64,000 bases of DNA from Micromonosporaceae bacterium (GCA_020027875.1 JAHRHA010000002.1:124001-188000); one strand, 5' to 3'; counted from the stretch's first letter, positions 18,854 through 27,683 are shown. Numbers and translations: made by a program. The notes: a model not told the origin generated them from the sequence alone.

Positions 18854-19387
18854 TTGGGGGCCGAGAAGACGACCTCCGCGAGGGCAGCGGCCGAACAGGC
18901 TCTGGCCGAGCTGTATCACGCCTCGTACCGGCGGCTCGTCGCCCAGATGTTTGCGTTCACCACCGACCTGACGGAGGCGCAGGACGTGGTTCAGGAGGCC
19001 TTCGCCCGGGCGCTGGCGCGCCCGCAGGGGCTCGGCGACGTGGACACGCCCGAGGCGTGGCTCCGCACGGTTGCCATTAACGTGGTGCGCCGGCGTTGGC
19101 GCCGCCGGCAGATCCTCGACACGATCCTGCTGCGCGACCGACCCGTCCAACAGCTTGTCGCTGCCGCACCGGGCCCCGAGCGGGCTGACCTGCGCGATGC
19201 CATCGCCGCACTACCCCGGGTGTACCGCGAGGTGATCGTGCTGCACTACCTGGCCGACCTTCCGGTCGATGAGGTCGCTCACCTGCTCTCCGTCCCCGTC
19301 GGCACCGTGAAATCACGGCTATCCCGTGGTCGGGCCGCCCTCGCCGCCCGACTTCACGGCTACCCGACGGAGGTGGCGCTTGCCTAA
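18854..19387 (+). CDS. ECF RNA polymerase sigma factor
   Basis: A 177-residue ECF sigma factor. Region 2 covers about residues 17-85 (DLTEAQDVVQEAFARAL, TPEAWLRTVAINVVRRRWRRR) and region 4 about residues 115-165 (LPRVYREVIVLHYLADL, then VPVGTVKSRLSRGRAAL). TTG at 18854 is the likeliest start since no ATG or GTG precedes region 2 closely and purine-rich AGGCAGGG lies upstream. The next gene overlaps by 8 bp, so sigma factor and membrane propeller protein form one regulatory unit. Confidence 0.85.
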   Translation: MGAEKTTSARAAAEQALAELYHASYRRLVAQMFAFTTDLTEAQDVVQEAFARALARPQGLGDVDTPEAWLRTVAINVVRRRWRRRQILDTILLRDRPVQQLVAAAPGPERADLRDAIAALPRVYREVIVLHYLADLPVDEVAHLLSVPVGTVKSRLSRGRAALAARLHGYPTEVALA

Positions 19388-20624
19388 CCTCGACCAGGAC
19401 CTCGACGCCGCGCGGGATGACCTGCTGCGCCAGATTCAGATCCCCGAACTTGCCGCGGTCCGGGCCCGGGCGACGAGCATCAGCCGGCGCCGGCGCGGCC
19501 TGGCCGCCGGTGGTGCGGCCCTCGCCTGCCTGGTGGTGCTCGGGACCGGCACCGTGCTACTCGGCGACGCAGTCCGTGGCCCCGATCGCGGCCAGCCGGT
19601 CGCGAGCGACTCGGGGCCGGCCGGACAGTATTGGCGCGGCGGTGGATTGACCATGCTCGGTCTCAACGGCACGGTCCTCGACCAGCCGGGCGATCTGCGC
19701 GACATCCAGTTCGCCGACTCGCAGCACGGTTACGCGCTCTCGGCCCAGTGTGATCGCGATCTCACCCGCCCCTGTCCGCTCGCGATGGCGTCAACGACCG
19801 ACGGCGGGCGGACCTGGATCGACTGGTCGCTACCCGTCGCCGAGGCTCCCGCCGATCGACTGCCCAGCATCGTGGCCGTCGGGGCAGATGGACTTGTCCT
19901 GGTGGGCGACACGGTCTGGTTCGGCCATCGGGGTGCAGGCTGGCAGCAGCGCTCGGTGGACACAAAGGCAACCGTCTCGGCCGTGCCAGTCGGTGGCCGG
20001 CTCGCGCTGGTCAGCGACGACCTGGGCTACGCCACGCCAACCGTCGCGGTGTGGACGGTCGATGGTTCGCTCGCTCGGCTCACCGTTCAACCTGAGATGG
20101 CTGTCTACTGGGTGGCGTCGGCCCCGGCGGCGGACGGCGCGTGGTGGGTCGGCGGAACCCTCGGTGGCGCTCCCGCGGTGGGCGTCTCCCGTGACGCTGG
20201 GCGCACGTGGAAGCTCACGCCACTGTCGGGAGCGACCAGCGACGCCTGGGCCCAGGTGAGCACGCTCGGTTCCGACGTCTACGCGACTGTGGTGTCGCCC
20301 CGCGGCGGTGACCCGGGGGTGCTGACCATTCACACGGTCTACCGGTCCGGGGCCGGCGGGCCGTTCACGCCGTACGCGAACCTGATCGGGACCCTCGTGG
20401 GCGACGTCGTGCCGTTGCTGGATGGCCGGCTGGTTGCGGCTGGGCCGAACTGGTACGTCAACGCCGGCCGTGACAGTGCGCTTAAACCGGCAGGTGGCTC
20501 GATGCCGTGGGTGGGCCGGGTCGAGCGCACGACCGGAGGTTGGATCGCCTACGACCTGTTCCAGGCCGGCTGGGCGGCGATCTCTCGGGACGGCGAGACC
20601 TGGCAGAAGATCAACGTGCATTGA
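19380..20624 (+). CDS. Membrane-anchored Asp-box beta-propeller protein, sigma-coupled
   Basis: A 414-residue protein: about 40 cytoplasmic residues, one TM (about 41-62), then a large extracytoplasmic domain. This domain contains at least three sialidase-type Asp boxes (S-x-D-x-G-x-T-W): STTDGGRTW, VSRDAGRTW and ISRDGETW, implying a beta-propeller. TTG 19380 is the start: GGAGG ends 6 nt upstream and the gene overlaps the sigma stop by 8 bp. The architecture and coupling suggest that it acts as the anti-sigma or sensor for the ECF factor, although no zinc anti-sigma (HxxxCxxC) motif is present in the N-terminus. Confidence 0.75.
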   Translation: MPNLDQDLDAARDDLLRQIQIPELAAVRARATSISRRRRGLAAGGAALACLVVLGTGTVLLGDAVRGPDRGQPVASDSGPAGQYWRGGGLTMLGLNGTVLDQPGDLRDIQFADSQHGYALSAQCDRDLTRPCPLAMASTTDGGRTWIDWSLPVAEAPADRLPSIVAVGADGLVLVGDTVWFGHRGAGWQQRSVDTKATVSAVPVGGRLALVSDDLGYATPTVAVWTVDGSLARLTVQPEMAVYWVASAPAADGAWWVGGTLGGAPAVGVSRDAGRTWKLTPLSGATSDAWAQVSTLGSDVYATVVSPRGGDPGVLTIHTVYRSGAGGPFTPYANLIGTLVGDVVPLLDGRLVAAGPNWYVNAGRDSALKPAGGSMPWVGRVERTTGGWIAYDLFQAGWAAISRDGETWQKINVH

Positions 20625-21714
20625 CCGGGGCGACCTCGGCGGCCAAGACCTGAGCGGCCAAGGCCTCAGCGGTCAAGGCCTCAGCGGTCATGGCCTCGCC
20701 CCGGGCGGGCGCCGCGATCGACTCCACCGTCGTCTTTGCGGGTCGCGGAACAACCACATCCGGCGTCGGCGCGGGAGCCAGGCCGACCCGCGACACCCGC
20801 CGGCCGTCCATCGCGATAACAGACAGCCGCCAGTGGCTGGTGCCGACGGCGACCACAACCTCGTCACCGAGCGTGGGCAGTCGGCCCAGCATGGCCATCA
20901 GGAAGCCACCCACGGTGTCGTAGGGTCCGGCCGCCAGCGTGAACCCTGCTCGCTCAGCGAAATCGTTGAGATTGAGCAGGCCGTCGATCTCGGACGGTGC
21001 TGTCCCATCGACCGGACCCGGCTCTGGCGTCGCGTCGTACTCGTCGTGGATCTCGCCGACCAGCTCCTCGATGAGATCCTCCAGCGTGATGATGCCGGCC
21101 GTCCCGCCGTACTCGTCGACGACCAACGCGAGATGGTCACCCTCGCGTCGCATTTCGGATAACGCCGCCAGGACGCGCTTGCTCGCGGGTAGGTGGCGCA
21201 GTGGCCGGGCGAGCTCGGCGACCGTGCGTACCCCATCGGCGGCCGGCCGGATCAGCAGATCGCGCAGGTGCACGAAGCCCACGACGTCGTCGTGACTGCC
21301 GTCGATCACCGGGAACCGGGAGTGACGGGTATCCCGGGCCAGCTCCACGGCTCGGGCCACGCTGGACCCAGCGTCGAGGTAGACAACCTCGGTACGCGGC
21401 ACCATCAGCTCCCGAACGTGGCGGCCGCCCGCCGCGATCACCTCGTCGATGAGTTGCCGCTCGTCGCGGTCGAGCACGGTGCTGTGCGCGACGAGGTCAC
21501 GTAGCTCCGCTTCGGAGATGGGCGCACGGCCCGCCGCCGGACTCTCGCCGAGCAGGCGGATAACCCAGCGCGTCACGGCGTCGGCACCCCGTACGACGAG
21601 CCGAGCGATAGTCCGGCGTGCTCGCGCCGACAGCCCGAGTCCCACGCTGGTCTGATTGTTCCGCCCGGAGTTCGGGGCTCCCACGACTCCGGGCTCGGTA
21701 CTGCCGTCACCCAT
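20611..21714 (-). CDS. CorC/HlyC-type CBS-domain protein lacking a DUF21 membrane domain
   Basis: A 367-residue protein with a CBS pair (MVPRTEVVYLDAGSSV; HLALVVDEYGGTAGIITLEDLIEELVGEI) and a C-terminal CorC_HlyC domain, about residues 70-320. Most actinobacterial relatives start with a four-helix DUF21/CNNM domain; here only about 60 residues precede the linker ISEAELRDLV, and only the amphipathic part of the linker is left. The upstream space to the next gene holds no DUF21 coding. The last 20 residues are an Ala/Glu repeat (AEALTAEALAAQVLAAEVA) made by a 15-bp tandem repeat. The 3' end overlaps the convergent propeller gene by 14 bp. Possible role in divalent-cation efflux. Confidence 0.75.
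   Translation of the reverse strand: MGDGSTEPGVVGAPNSGRNNQTSVGLGLSARARRTIARLVVRGADAVTRWVIRLLGESPAAGRAPISEAELRDLVAHSTVLDRDERQLIDEVIAAGGRHVRELMVPRTEVVYLDAGSSVARAVELARDTRHSRFPVIDGSHDDVVGFVHLRDLLIRPAADGVRTVAELARPLRHLPASKRVLAALSEMRREGDHLALVVDEYGGTAGIITLEDLIEELVGEIHDEYDATPEPGPVDGTAPSEIDGLLNLNDFAERAGFTLAAGPYDTVGGFLMAMLGRLPTLGDEVVVAVGTSHWRLSVIAMDGRRVSRVGLAPAPTPDVVVPRPAKTTVESIAAPARGEAMTAEALTAEALAAQVLAAEVAPVNAR
20639..20698 (-). repeat. 15-bp tandem repeat x4 within the CorC-like gene
   Basis: Four consecutive 15-bp units (GCGGCCAAGACCTGA, GCGGCCAAGGCCTCA, GCGGTCAAGGCCTCA, GCGGTCATGGCCTCG). They encode an Ala/Glu/Leu-rich five-residue repeat at the protein's C-terminus. Confidence 0.8.
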
Positions 21715-21768
21715 GCGGGCGATTCTAGGGTCGGCCGTTCAGTTCGGCGACTATCAGTCGTGTCGGTC

Positions 21769-22872
21769 TCACTCGAGCCAGTGCAGGAGCGGCTCATCAA
21801 TAACCATCGCTTCGCGCCCCATCGCGTCGAGGATCGCCATCGTCGGCGGGTCGAGGGCGACGACCTTGACCCGCACCCTGTTCTCGATGACGTCCGGCTG
21901 GGCATCGATCGGCGTGGAGCTAACGCCCCGAAGCTTCTCCGCGATCTGCTCGAGGTCGGCTGTGGTGTAACGGACCTTGTGGACACACAGGTTGCCGCCG
22001 TAGATCGCTTCGAGGTGTACCCGCGCCTGCGCGACATCGCCGGTTGTGCCGACGACGTAGACCATCCTGGTATGAGGGGCGTAGCTCGCTTCGGCTGAAG
22101 GCGGGCCGTCGGGATGGGCCTCCCACACGTCGGTGAACCGAGCCGGATCTGCCCGGACCACCTCGATGAGGTGGTTGAGCGATGTCGTGTCTGGTTCGGC
22201 GAGGCCGTACCCCGGTCGCCATCCGCCAGCCGGGGCCGGGCACGGCACAGCTGGCTCGACCCGCGACCCCGGATCCGGCGTGAACGCCTCCACCAGGTTG
22301 GCCGCGAGCGTGCCGTTGCGGAGGGTCCCTTCGACCCGGACGTACTGACTCCAGCTCTGGCCGGACGTCGCCGATTCGGTGAACCACTTCGGGTCGACCC
22401 CGGTGACCAGGACGAACACGGGGCTGCAGCCCGCCCCGGCAGAAGGAAGGCTTCTGAGAACCGCAATATCCATGCAGAGCTTCGTCGTGCCGTCGGCCTC
22501 CCGGAGTAGGCTGCCGATGCCCTCGACCGGAACGCCACCGCCCTGGTCGGCAGGGAGAACCCAGTCCGTCGGCGTTGGCGCGGCAGACCCCGCCGACGGT
22601 GCTGCGGCCGTACCTCCGGGCGGTCGCGATGCGCCGGTACGGTGCAGCGCCAGCGGAATCACGACGACGGCCACTACGGCGGTAATTCCCACCACAGCCG
22701 CAACGGGGGCCCAGATCCGCCGCCGCGCGGCCCAGCCGCGGGTGGCGGCCGGCGCCTCCGCGCCGGTGAACCGGGACAAATCCGGATCCGGCGGTACGGG
22801 CTGGCGGGCCCGCCACTGTTCGCCGGCCTCGCCGAGCACTCGCTCAAGATCGCGGTCAGGTTCGGGATTCAT
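21769..22872 (-). CDS. Putative anti-sigma/membrane protein partner of ECF factor
   Basis: A 367-residue protein with about 52 cytoplasmic residues, one TM (about 53-76), a Pro/Ala/Ser-rich linker and an extracytoplasmic domain with paired Cys residues (KLCMDIAV, GAGCSPVF, VPCPAP, NLCVHK). The domain is not recognised. ATG 22872 is preceded by GGAGG with 7-nt spacing and overlaps the sigma factor stop by 4 bp. By position and topology it is the likely regulator of that sigma factor, but no standard anti-sigma motif is present. Confidence 0.65.
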   Translation of the reverse strand: MNPEPDRDLERVLGEAGEQWRARQPVPPDPDLSRFTGAEAPAATRGWAARRRIWAPVAAVVGITAVVAVVVIPLALHRTGASRPPGGTAAAPSAGSAAPTPTDWVLPADQGGGVPVEGIGSLLREADGTTKLCMDIAVLRSLPSAGAGCSPVFVLVTGVDPKWFTESATSGQSWSQYVRVEGTLRNGTLAANLVEAFTPDPGSRVEPAVPCPAPAGGWRPGYGLAEPDTTSLNHLIEVVRADPARFTDVWEAHPDGPPSAEASYAPHTRMVYVVGTTGDVAQARVHLEAIYGGNLCVHKVRYTTADLEQIAEKLRGVSSTPIDAQPDVIENRVRVKVVALDPPTMAILDAMGREAMVIDEPLLHWLE

Positions 22873-23411
22873 GCGGACACCTCCAGCAAGGTCCGAAGCT
22901 TCGCTCGGGCGTCGGCGAGCGTGGACTTGACGGTGCCCTCCGCGCAGCCCATGACCGCCGCGGTGTCCGCGATCGTCAACCCCACGAAATAGACACATTC
23001 GACCGCGACCCGTTGGCGCCGGCTCAACCGAAGGATTGCCCGCTCGACGTCCACCCGGCCAGCCGCACCGTCCAGCTGGGTTCCGGCCGTGAGTGCGTCC
23101 GGGGCGAGAACCTCGGGCAGGGGTGCCGCGGGGCGGCGGCGGCGCCGGGCCTTGCCGGCCTGATCGGCGCCGATGGCGAGCAACCACGCCGCCGGCGAAC
23201 CCCGGTCCGGGTCGAACAGGCGGCGCTTCACCCAGGCGCGGGCCAGGACTTCCTGCACGACATCGTCGCGATCGGCGGCCGGCGCGAGACGGGCGACGAG
23301 ATTCGCCAACGAGCGCAGGTGCGGCCGGACCCACTCTCCGAACTGCGCCGGGTCGTCGGGGGCGGCGCCGTCCGGTATGGCCGCTCTCGGCTCTCCGGCT
23401 GTCACGGTCAC
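22869..23411 (-). CDS. ECF RNA polymerase sigma factor
   Basis: A 180-residue ECF factor. Region 2 includes DRDDVVQEVLARAWVKRRLFDPDRGSPAAWLLAIGADQAGKARRRRR, and region 4 includes LSRRQRVAVECVYFVGLTIADTAAVMGCAEGTVKSTLADARAKLR. It begins with GTG at 23411, and its stop overlaps the ATG of the membrane partner. It is divergent from galE. Confidence 0.82.
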   Translation of the reverse strand: MTVTAGEPRAAIPDGAAPDDPAQFGEWVRPHLRSLANLVARLAPAADRDDVVQEVLARAWVKRRLFDPDRGSPAAWLLAIGADQAGKARRRRRPAAPLPEVLAPDALTAGTQLDGAAGRVDVERAILRLSRRQRVAVECVYFVGLTIADTAAVMGCAEGTVKSTLADARAKLRTLLEVSA

Positions 23412-23570
23412 ACTCTCTATTACCCGACGGGCGTGTCGTCGGTTGGGTTAGCCGGCACAACATCGCGATAACGTTTGCGAGTTTGGGGGGGTCCGGCGGG
23501 CGTCCAGCAGCCGTCCGGCGGCCCCGGCTAGGCTGGCCGCACCGACACTGTGCGACCGCGAGGAGACCAC

Positions 23571-24572
23571 GTGAAGCTGCTGGTGACCGGGGGCGCTGGC
23601 TACATCGGAAGCACCGTCGCGACGCTCCTGCTCGAAGCCGGTCACGAGGTGGTCGTCCTCGACGATCTCTCGACCGGGCACGAGCACACGATTCCGACCG
23701 GGGCACGACTCGTCCGAGGTCGGGTGCATGATCTCGCCGGCGACCTCGTCACGCCCGAGGCCGGCTTCGACGGTGTGCTGCACTTCGCCGCGTTCATCGC
23801 CGCGGGCGAGAGTGTATTGGCACCCGAGAAGTACTGGGAGAACAACGTCGTTGGATCCCTGCGCCTACTCGACGCCGTGCGCGCGGCGCGCGTACCCAGG
23901 TTCGTCTTCTCTTCGACGGCCAACATCTACGGCAACCCGGCGGAGTTGCCGATCGCCGAGTCCGCCGTCGCCGCGCCGCCGAACCCGTACGCGATGAGCA
24001 AGGTCGCGGTCGAGTACGCCCTCATCGGCGACGCTGGCGCGCACGGTCTTGCGGCCGTCTCCCTGCGCTACTTCAACGCCGCCGGGGCGTTGGTGCGGCC
24101 GTCGGGCTCGTGTGGCGAGCGGCACGACCCGGAGACCCACCTCATTCCCAACGCCCTGCTCGTGGCCGCCGGGCGGAGGGAGAAGCTGGCGCTGTTCGGC
24201 GACGACTACCCGACTCCGGATGGCACCTGCGTGCGCGACTACATCCACGTCGCCGACCTCGCCGCCGCACACCTGCTCGCGTTGGCCGCGGTGCAGCCGG
24301 GCGAGCATCGCGTTTACAACCTCGGCAACGGCACCGGCTTCTCCAACCGCGAGGTCATCGAGGTCGTCCGGGATGTCACCGAGCACCCGATCCCAGTGGA
24401 GATGGCCCCGCGCCGGCCGGGCGACCCCGCCGTTCTCGTCGCTTCCTCGGCGAAGGCGCGCGCCGAACTCGGCTGGGTGCCGGCCAAGCCGGCGCTGCGC
24501 GAGATCATCGCCGACGCCTGGACCTTCGCTACTCAGGATCGCGACGATCATGATGTGACCGTCGCGAATTAG
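23571..24572 (+). CDS. galE: UDP-glucose 4-epimerase
   Basis: Interconverts UDP-glucose and UDP-galactose using bound NAD. The 333-residue extended SDR enzyme shows the G7-G-A-G-Y-I-G13 dinucleotide motif, the S/T site in SSTANIYG (about 114-121) and catalytic Y140-x-x-x-K144 (YAMSK). GTG 23571 follows AGGAG by 6 nt and removes a spurious N-terminal MRPRGDH. The final residues (DDHDVTVAN) and TAG are encoded by palindromic element A copy 2, so the C-terminal tail departs from the family. Confidence 0.93.
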   Translation: MKLLVTGGAGYIGSTVATLLLEAGHEVVVLDDLSTGHEHTIPTGARLVRGRVHDLAGDLVTPEAGFDGVLHFAAFIAAGESVLAPEKYWENNVVGSLRLLDAVRAARVPRFVFSSTANIYGNPAELPIAESAVAAPPNPYAMSKVAVEYALIGDAGAHGLAAVSLRYFNAAGALVRPSGSCGERHDPETHLIPNALLVAAGRREKLALFGDDYPTPDGTCVRDYIHVADLAAAHLLALAAVQPGEHRVYNLGNGTGFSNREVIEVVRDVTEHPIPVEMAPRRPGDPAVLVASSAKARAELGWVPAKPALREIIADAWTFATQDRDDHDVTVAN

Positions 24573-24615
24573 CGCCGATCATGACCTGGAGATCATGATC
24601 GGCGGCGCTGCCGCG
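24546..24615 (+). repeat. Palindromic element A, copy 2
   Basis: GATCATGA at 24546-24553, CCGTCG in the linker, then the palindrome GATCATGACCT-GG-AGATCATGATC at 24577-24600 (one mismatch), followed by CGGCGGCGCTGCCGCG. The half-box to palindrome spacing is 31 bases, as in the other copies. It spans the end of galE, including its stop, in the convergent gap to cysN. Confidence 0.85.
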
Positions 24616-24684
24616 AGCTTGCGAGCGGCACAACGCGACACTGTGACGACGGTCTCGCCGTGATCGACAGAGGTGAGGTGGGCG

Positions 24685-25986
24685 TCAGGCGGCATCGAGG
24701 ATCATGGCGGCGCCGACGGTACGGTTTGTCGCCTCGTCGACGACGATGAAGCCACCCGTCGTACGGTTGCGCCGGTACTCATCGGCCAGCAGCGGCACGG
24801 TCGTACGAAGCCGCACCCGGCCGATCTCATTGAGTGCGAGGCCCTCAGCCGTCTCGTCCCGGTGCAGCGTGTTCACGTCGAGGCGATACTGCAGCTCCCG
24901 CACCACCGCCCGGGCAGTGCGGGTGGTGTGCTTCACCGCGTACTTGCGCCCGGGCTGCAACGGCGCCGATTCATCCATCCAGCAGATCAACGCGTCGATG
25001 TCCTGCGCCGGCTTTGGCGCGTTGTGGGGCCGGCAGATCAGATCACCGCGGGAGATGTCGAGCTCATCGGTGAGGCGGACCGTCACCGACATGGGCGGGT
25101 AGGCCTCGGCGACCGGACCATCCGCCGTCTCGATCGAGGCGATCCGGCTGGTGAACCCGGACGGCAGCACCATGATCTCGTCGCCCGGCTTGAGTACGCC
25201 GGAGGCGACCTGGCCGGCGTAGCCCCGGTAGTCCGGATACCGGGTCGACTGCGGACGGATGACGTACTGCACCGGGAGCCGTACGTCAACGAGGTTGCGA
25301 TCCGAGGCGATGTGCACGTGCTCCAGGTGGTGCAGGAGTGCCGGTCCGTCGTACCAGGGCATCCGCGACGACCGGGTCACGATGTTGTCGCCGTGTAAGG
25401 CGGAGATCGGAACGACCGTCAGGTCTGGCGCCTCGAGTTTGGCCGCGAACGCGGTGAACTCGTCCGCGATGGACTCGTAGATCTCCTCGGACCAGTCTAC
25501 GAGGTCCATCTTGTTCACGCACAGGACCAGGTGCGGTACGCGCAGGAGCGAGCACAGGAACGCATGGCGCCTCGACTGCTCGACCAATCCCTTGCGCGCA
25601 TCCACGAGGATGAGTGCCAGGTCGGCCGTCGAGGCGCCGGTGACCATGTTCCGGGTGTACTGGATGTGTCCTGGGGTGTCGGCGATGATGAACTTCCGCC
25701 GTGGGGTGGCGAAGTAGCGGTACGCCACGTCGATGGTGATGCCCTGCTCTCGCTCGGCCCGTAGCCCATCGGTGAGCAGAGCAAGGTCGGTGTACTCATC
25801 ACCGCGCGCGGCGCTGACCGCCTCCACCGCGGCGAGCTGATCCTCAAAGATCGACTTGGTGTCGTAGAGCAGCCGTCCGATCAGAGTGGACTTGCCGTCG
25901 TCGACCGAGCCGGCGGTCGCGAAGCGAAGCAGGTCCATGGGGCGTGCGGCCGCTGCTCTCGACGTACGGGCGATGTCGTCCACCAT
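24685..25986 (-). CDS. cysN: Sulfate adenylyltransferase subunit 1 (GTPase)
   Basis: The regulatory GTPase of ATP sulfurylase, coupling GTP hydrolysis to APS formation from sulfate and ATP. The 433-residue EF-Tu-like protein has the P-loop GSVDDGKST (residues 26-34), DTPGH and NKMD motifs. There is no fused APS kinase domain (CysNC forms are near 610 residues). Its ATG shares one base with the TGA of cysD, so the subunits are made from a coupled message. Confidence 0.94.
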   Translation of the reverse strand: MVDDIARTSRAAAARPMDLLRFATAGSVDDGKSTLIGRLLYDTKSIFEDQLAAVEAVSAARGDEYTDLALLTDGLRAEREQGITIDVAYRYFATPRRKFIIADTPGHIQYTRNMVTGASTADLALILVDARKGLVEQSRRHAFLCSLLRVPHLVLCVNKMDLVDWSEEIYESIADEFTAFAAKLEAPDLTVVPISALHGDNIVTRSSRMPWYDGPALLHHLEHVHIASDRNLVDVRLPVQYVIRPQSTRYPDYRGYAGQVASGVLKPGDEIMVLPSGFTSRIASIETADGPVAEAYPPMSVTVRLTDELDISRGDLICRPHNAPKPAQDIDALICWMDESAPLQPGRKYAVKHTTRTARAVVRELQYRLDVNTLHRDETAEGLALNEIGRVRLRTTVPLLADEYRRNRTTGGFIVVDEATNRTVGAAMILDAA

Positions 25987-26897
25987 CAGAAGTAGCCTTC
26001 CCGCTTGCGGTCCTCCATCGCCGTCTCGCTCACCCGGTCGTCGCCCCGGGTGGCCCCGCGCTCGGTGATGCGGGTGGCGCCGACCTCCTCGATCACCTTC
26101 TCCACAGTGTCCGCATCGGACTTCACCGCGGCCGTACAGCTCGCATCGCCCACGGTCCGATAGCGCACTGTCTCGATGAAGGGCTCCTCGCCGGGGCGCG
26201 GTGGCAGGTGGTCGTGCACCGCGTAGAGCATGCCGTCGCGGTCGACCACTTCCCGCTCGTGCGCGAAGTAGATCTCCGGAAGTGCGATCTTTTCGCGGTT
26301 GATGTAGTGCCAGACGTCCACCTCGGTCCAGTTAGCCAGCGGAAACACGCGAATCGACTCACCTCGATTTATGCGGGCGTTGTAGAGCGACCACAGCTCC
26401 GGCCGCTGGTTGCGCGGGTCCCACTGCCCGAACTCGTCGCGGAAACTGAACACCCGCTCCTTGGCCCGCGCCTTCTCCTCATCGCGACGGGCACCGCCGA
26501 ATAGGGCGTCGAAACGGTGCTTCTCGACCGCGTCGAGCAGTACCGGCGTCTGGATGCGATTGCGGGAACCGTCGGCGCTCTCTCGGACAAGGCCACTCTC
26601 CAGCGCCTCGGGCACGCTGGCGACGATGAGGTTGACTCCCAGTTCCTGGACGCGCCGGTCCCGGTAGGCGAGCACCTCGTCGAAGTTGTGGCCCGTGTCC
26701 ACGTGCATCACCGGGAACGGGATCGGCGCCGGCCAGAACGCCTTTTCGGCCAAGCGAAGCATGACAATCGAGTCCTTGCCGCCGGAGAAGAGCAGCACCG
26801 GTCGCTCGAACTCGGCCACGACCTCGCGCATCACGAAGACGCTCTCGGCCTCCAGTGCGTCGAGGTGGGAGAAGCGATAGGCGGCCACCGAGGTCAT
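25986..26897 (-). CDS. cysD: Sulfate adenylyltransferase subunit 2
   Basis: The catalytic subunit of ATP sulfurylase, 303 residues, of the PP-loop ATP pyrophosphatase family. The PP-loop SGGKDS is at residues 38-43, and the family blocks HVDTGHNFDE and FGGARRDEEKARAKER follow. The start is the ATG giving MTSVAAYRFSHLDALEAESV. It is the first gene of the cysDN pair; no cysC or cysH is adjacent. The 175 bp between it and pth shows no clear regulatory repeat. Confidence 0.94.
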   Translation of the reverse strand: MTSVAAYRFSHLDALEAESVFVMREVVAEFERPVLLFSGGKDSIVMLRLAEKAFWPAPIPFPVMHVDTGHNFDEVLAYRDRRVQELGVNLIVASVPEALESGLVRESADGSRNRIQTPVLLDAVEKHRFDALFGGARRDEEKARAKERVFSFRDEFGQWDPRNQRPELWSLYNARINRGESIRVFPLANWTEVDVWHYINREKIALPEIYFAHEREVVDRDGMLYAVHDHLPPRPGEEPFIETVRYRTVGDASCTAAVKSDADTVEKVIEEVGATRITERGATRGDDRVSETAMEDRKREGYF

Positions 26898-27072
26898 GGG
26901 ATGAGGTCCTTCAATGGTGCGGCTAGGGGCTGAGCGGGGGGTCCGGTCCCGTCTGTCCTGAATTCAAGCGCAGATCTGGTCCATGATGAAGCGCCTAGTG
27001 GTGGCCGCCACAGCCGGTTGCGACATGTTCCCGAATGCTGGGCTGACAGGAGGGCGCTGCAGAACGAGAACC

Positions 27073-27651
27073 TCAGCCGGCGTGATACGCGTTCTGCGTC
27101 CACTCCAGACCACGCATGATGATCGACTCGACGATGTCCGCGGTCCGGTCGACGAGGAACTCGAGCTCCTTGCGCTCGATCGCGGAGAAGTCGGAGAGGA
27201 CGTAGTCCGCCGGATCCTGTCGCCCCGGAGGTCGCCCGATGCCGAAGCGTGCGCGCAGATAGTCCTTAGTGGACAGAGACTGCGAGATCGAACGCAGCCC
27301 GTTGTGCCCACCCTCGCCGCCGCCCAGCTTGGCGCGGAGTTGTCCGTACGGGAGGTCGAGATCATCGTGTATGGCGACGATCTGGGCCGGCTCGATCTTG
27401 TAGAAACGGGCGAGCGCCCCGACCGGCCCGCCGGCGAGATTCATATAGCTCAACGGCTTGGCGATGATCAGCTGTGGCGCCTCTGCCCCCAGACCGAGGC
27501 GGGTTTCGACCACGTCGGCGACCGCGCGGCGGTGCCGGCCGAATTTCGTACCGGTCCTGGCGGCGATGAGGTCGGCTGCGAGAAAGCCGACGTTGTGGCG
27601 GTTGCCTTCGTACTCCCGCCCGGGGTTGCCGAGCCCAACGACCAACCACAT
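27073..27651 (-). CDS. pth: Peptidyl-tRNA hydrolase
   Basis: Recycles tRNA from peptidyl-tRNAs dropped by ribosomes. The 192-residue protein has N9-P-G near the N-terminus, catalytic H19 in NRHNVG, the KPLSYMNLAGG loop, the HDDLDLP segment carrying the catalytic Asp, and KLGGGEGGHNGLRS. It starts directly with the first strand (MWLVVGLGNPG). It is downstream of rplY on the same strand, as in M. tuberculosis and Streptomyces; hairpin element B copy 2 lies between. Confidence 0.95.
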   Translation of the reverse strand: MWLVVGLGNPGREYEGNRHNVGFLAADLIAARTGTKFGRHRRAVADVVETRLGLGAEAPQLIIAKPLSYMNLAGGPVGALARFYKIEPAQIVAIHDDLDLPYGQLRAKLGGGEGGHNGLRSISQSLSTKDYLRARFGIGRPPGRQDPADYVLSDFSAIERKELEFLVDRTADIVESIIMRGLEWTQNAYHAG

Positions 27652-27683
27652 CCGCAGCCGCGCCCCTTTCTCAACATTTCTTC

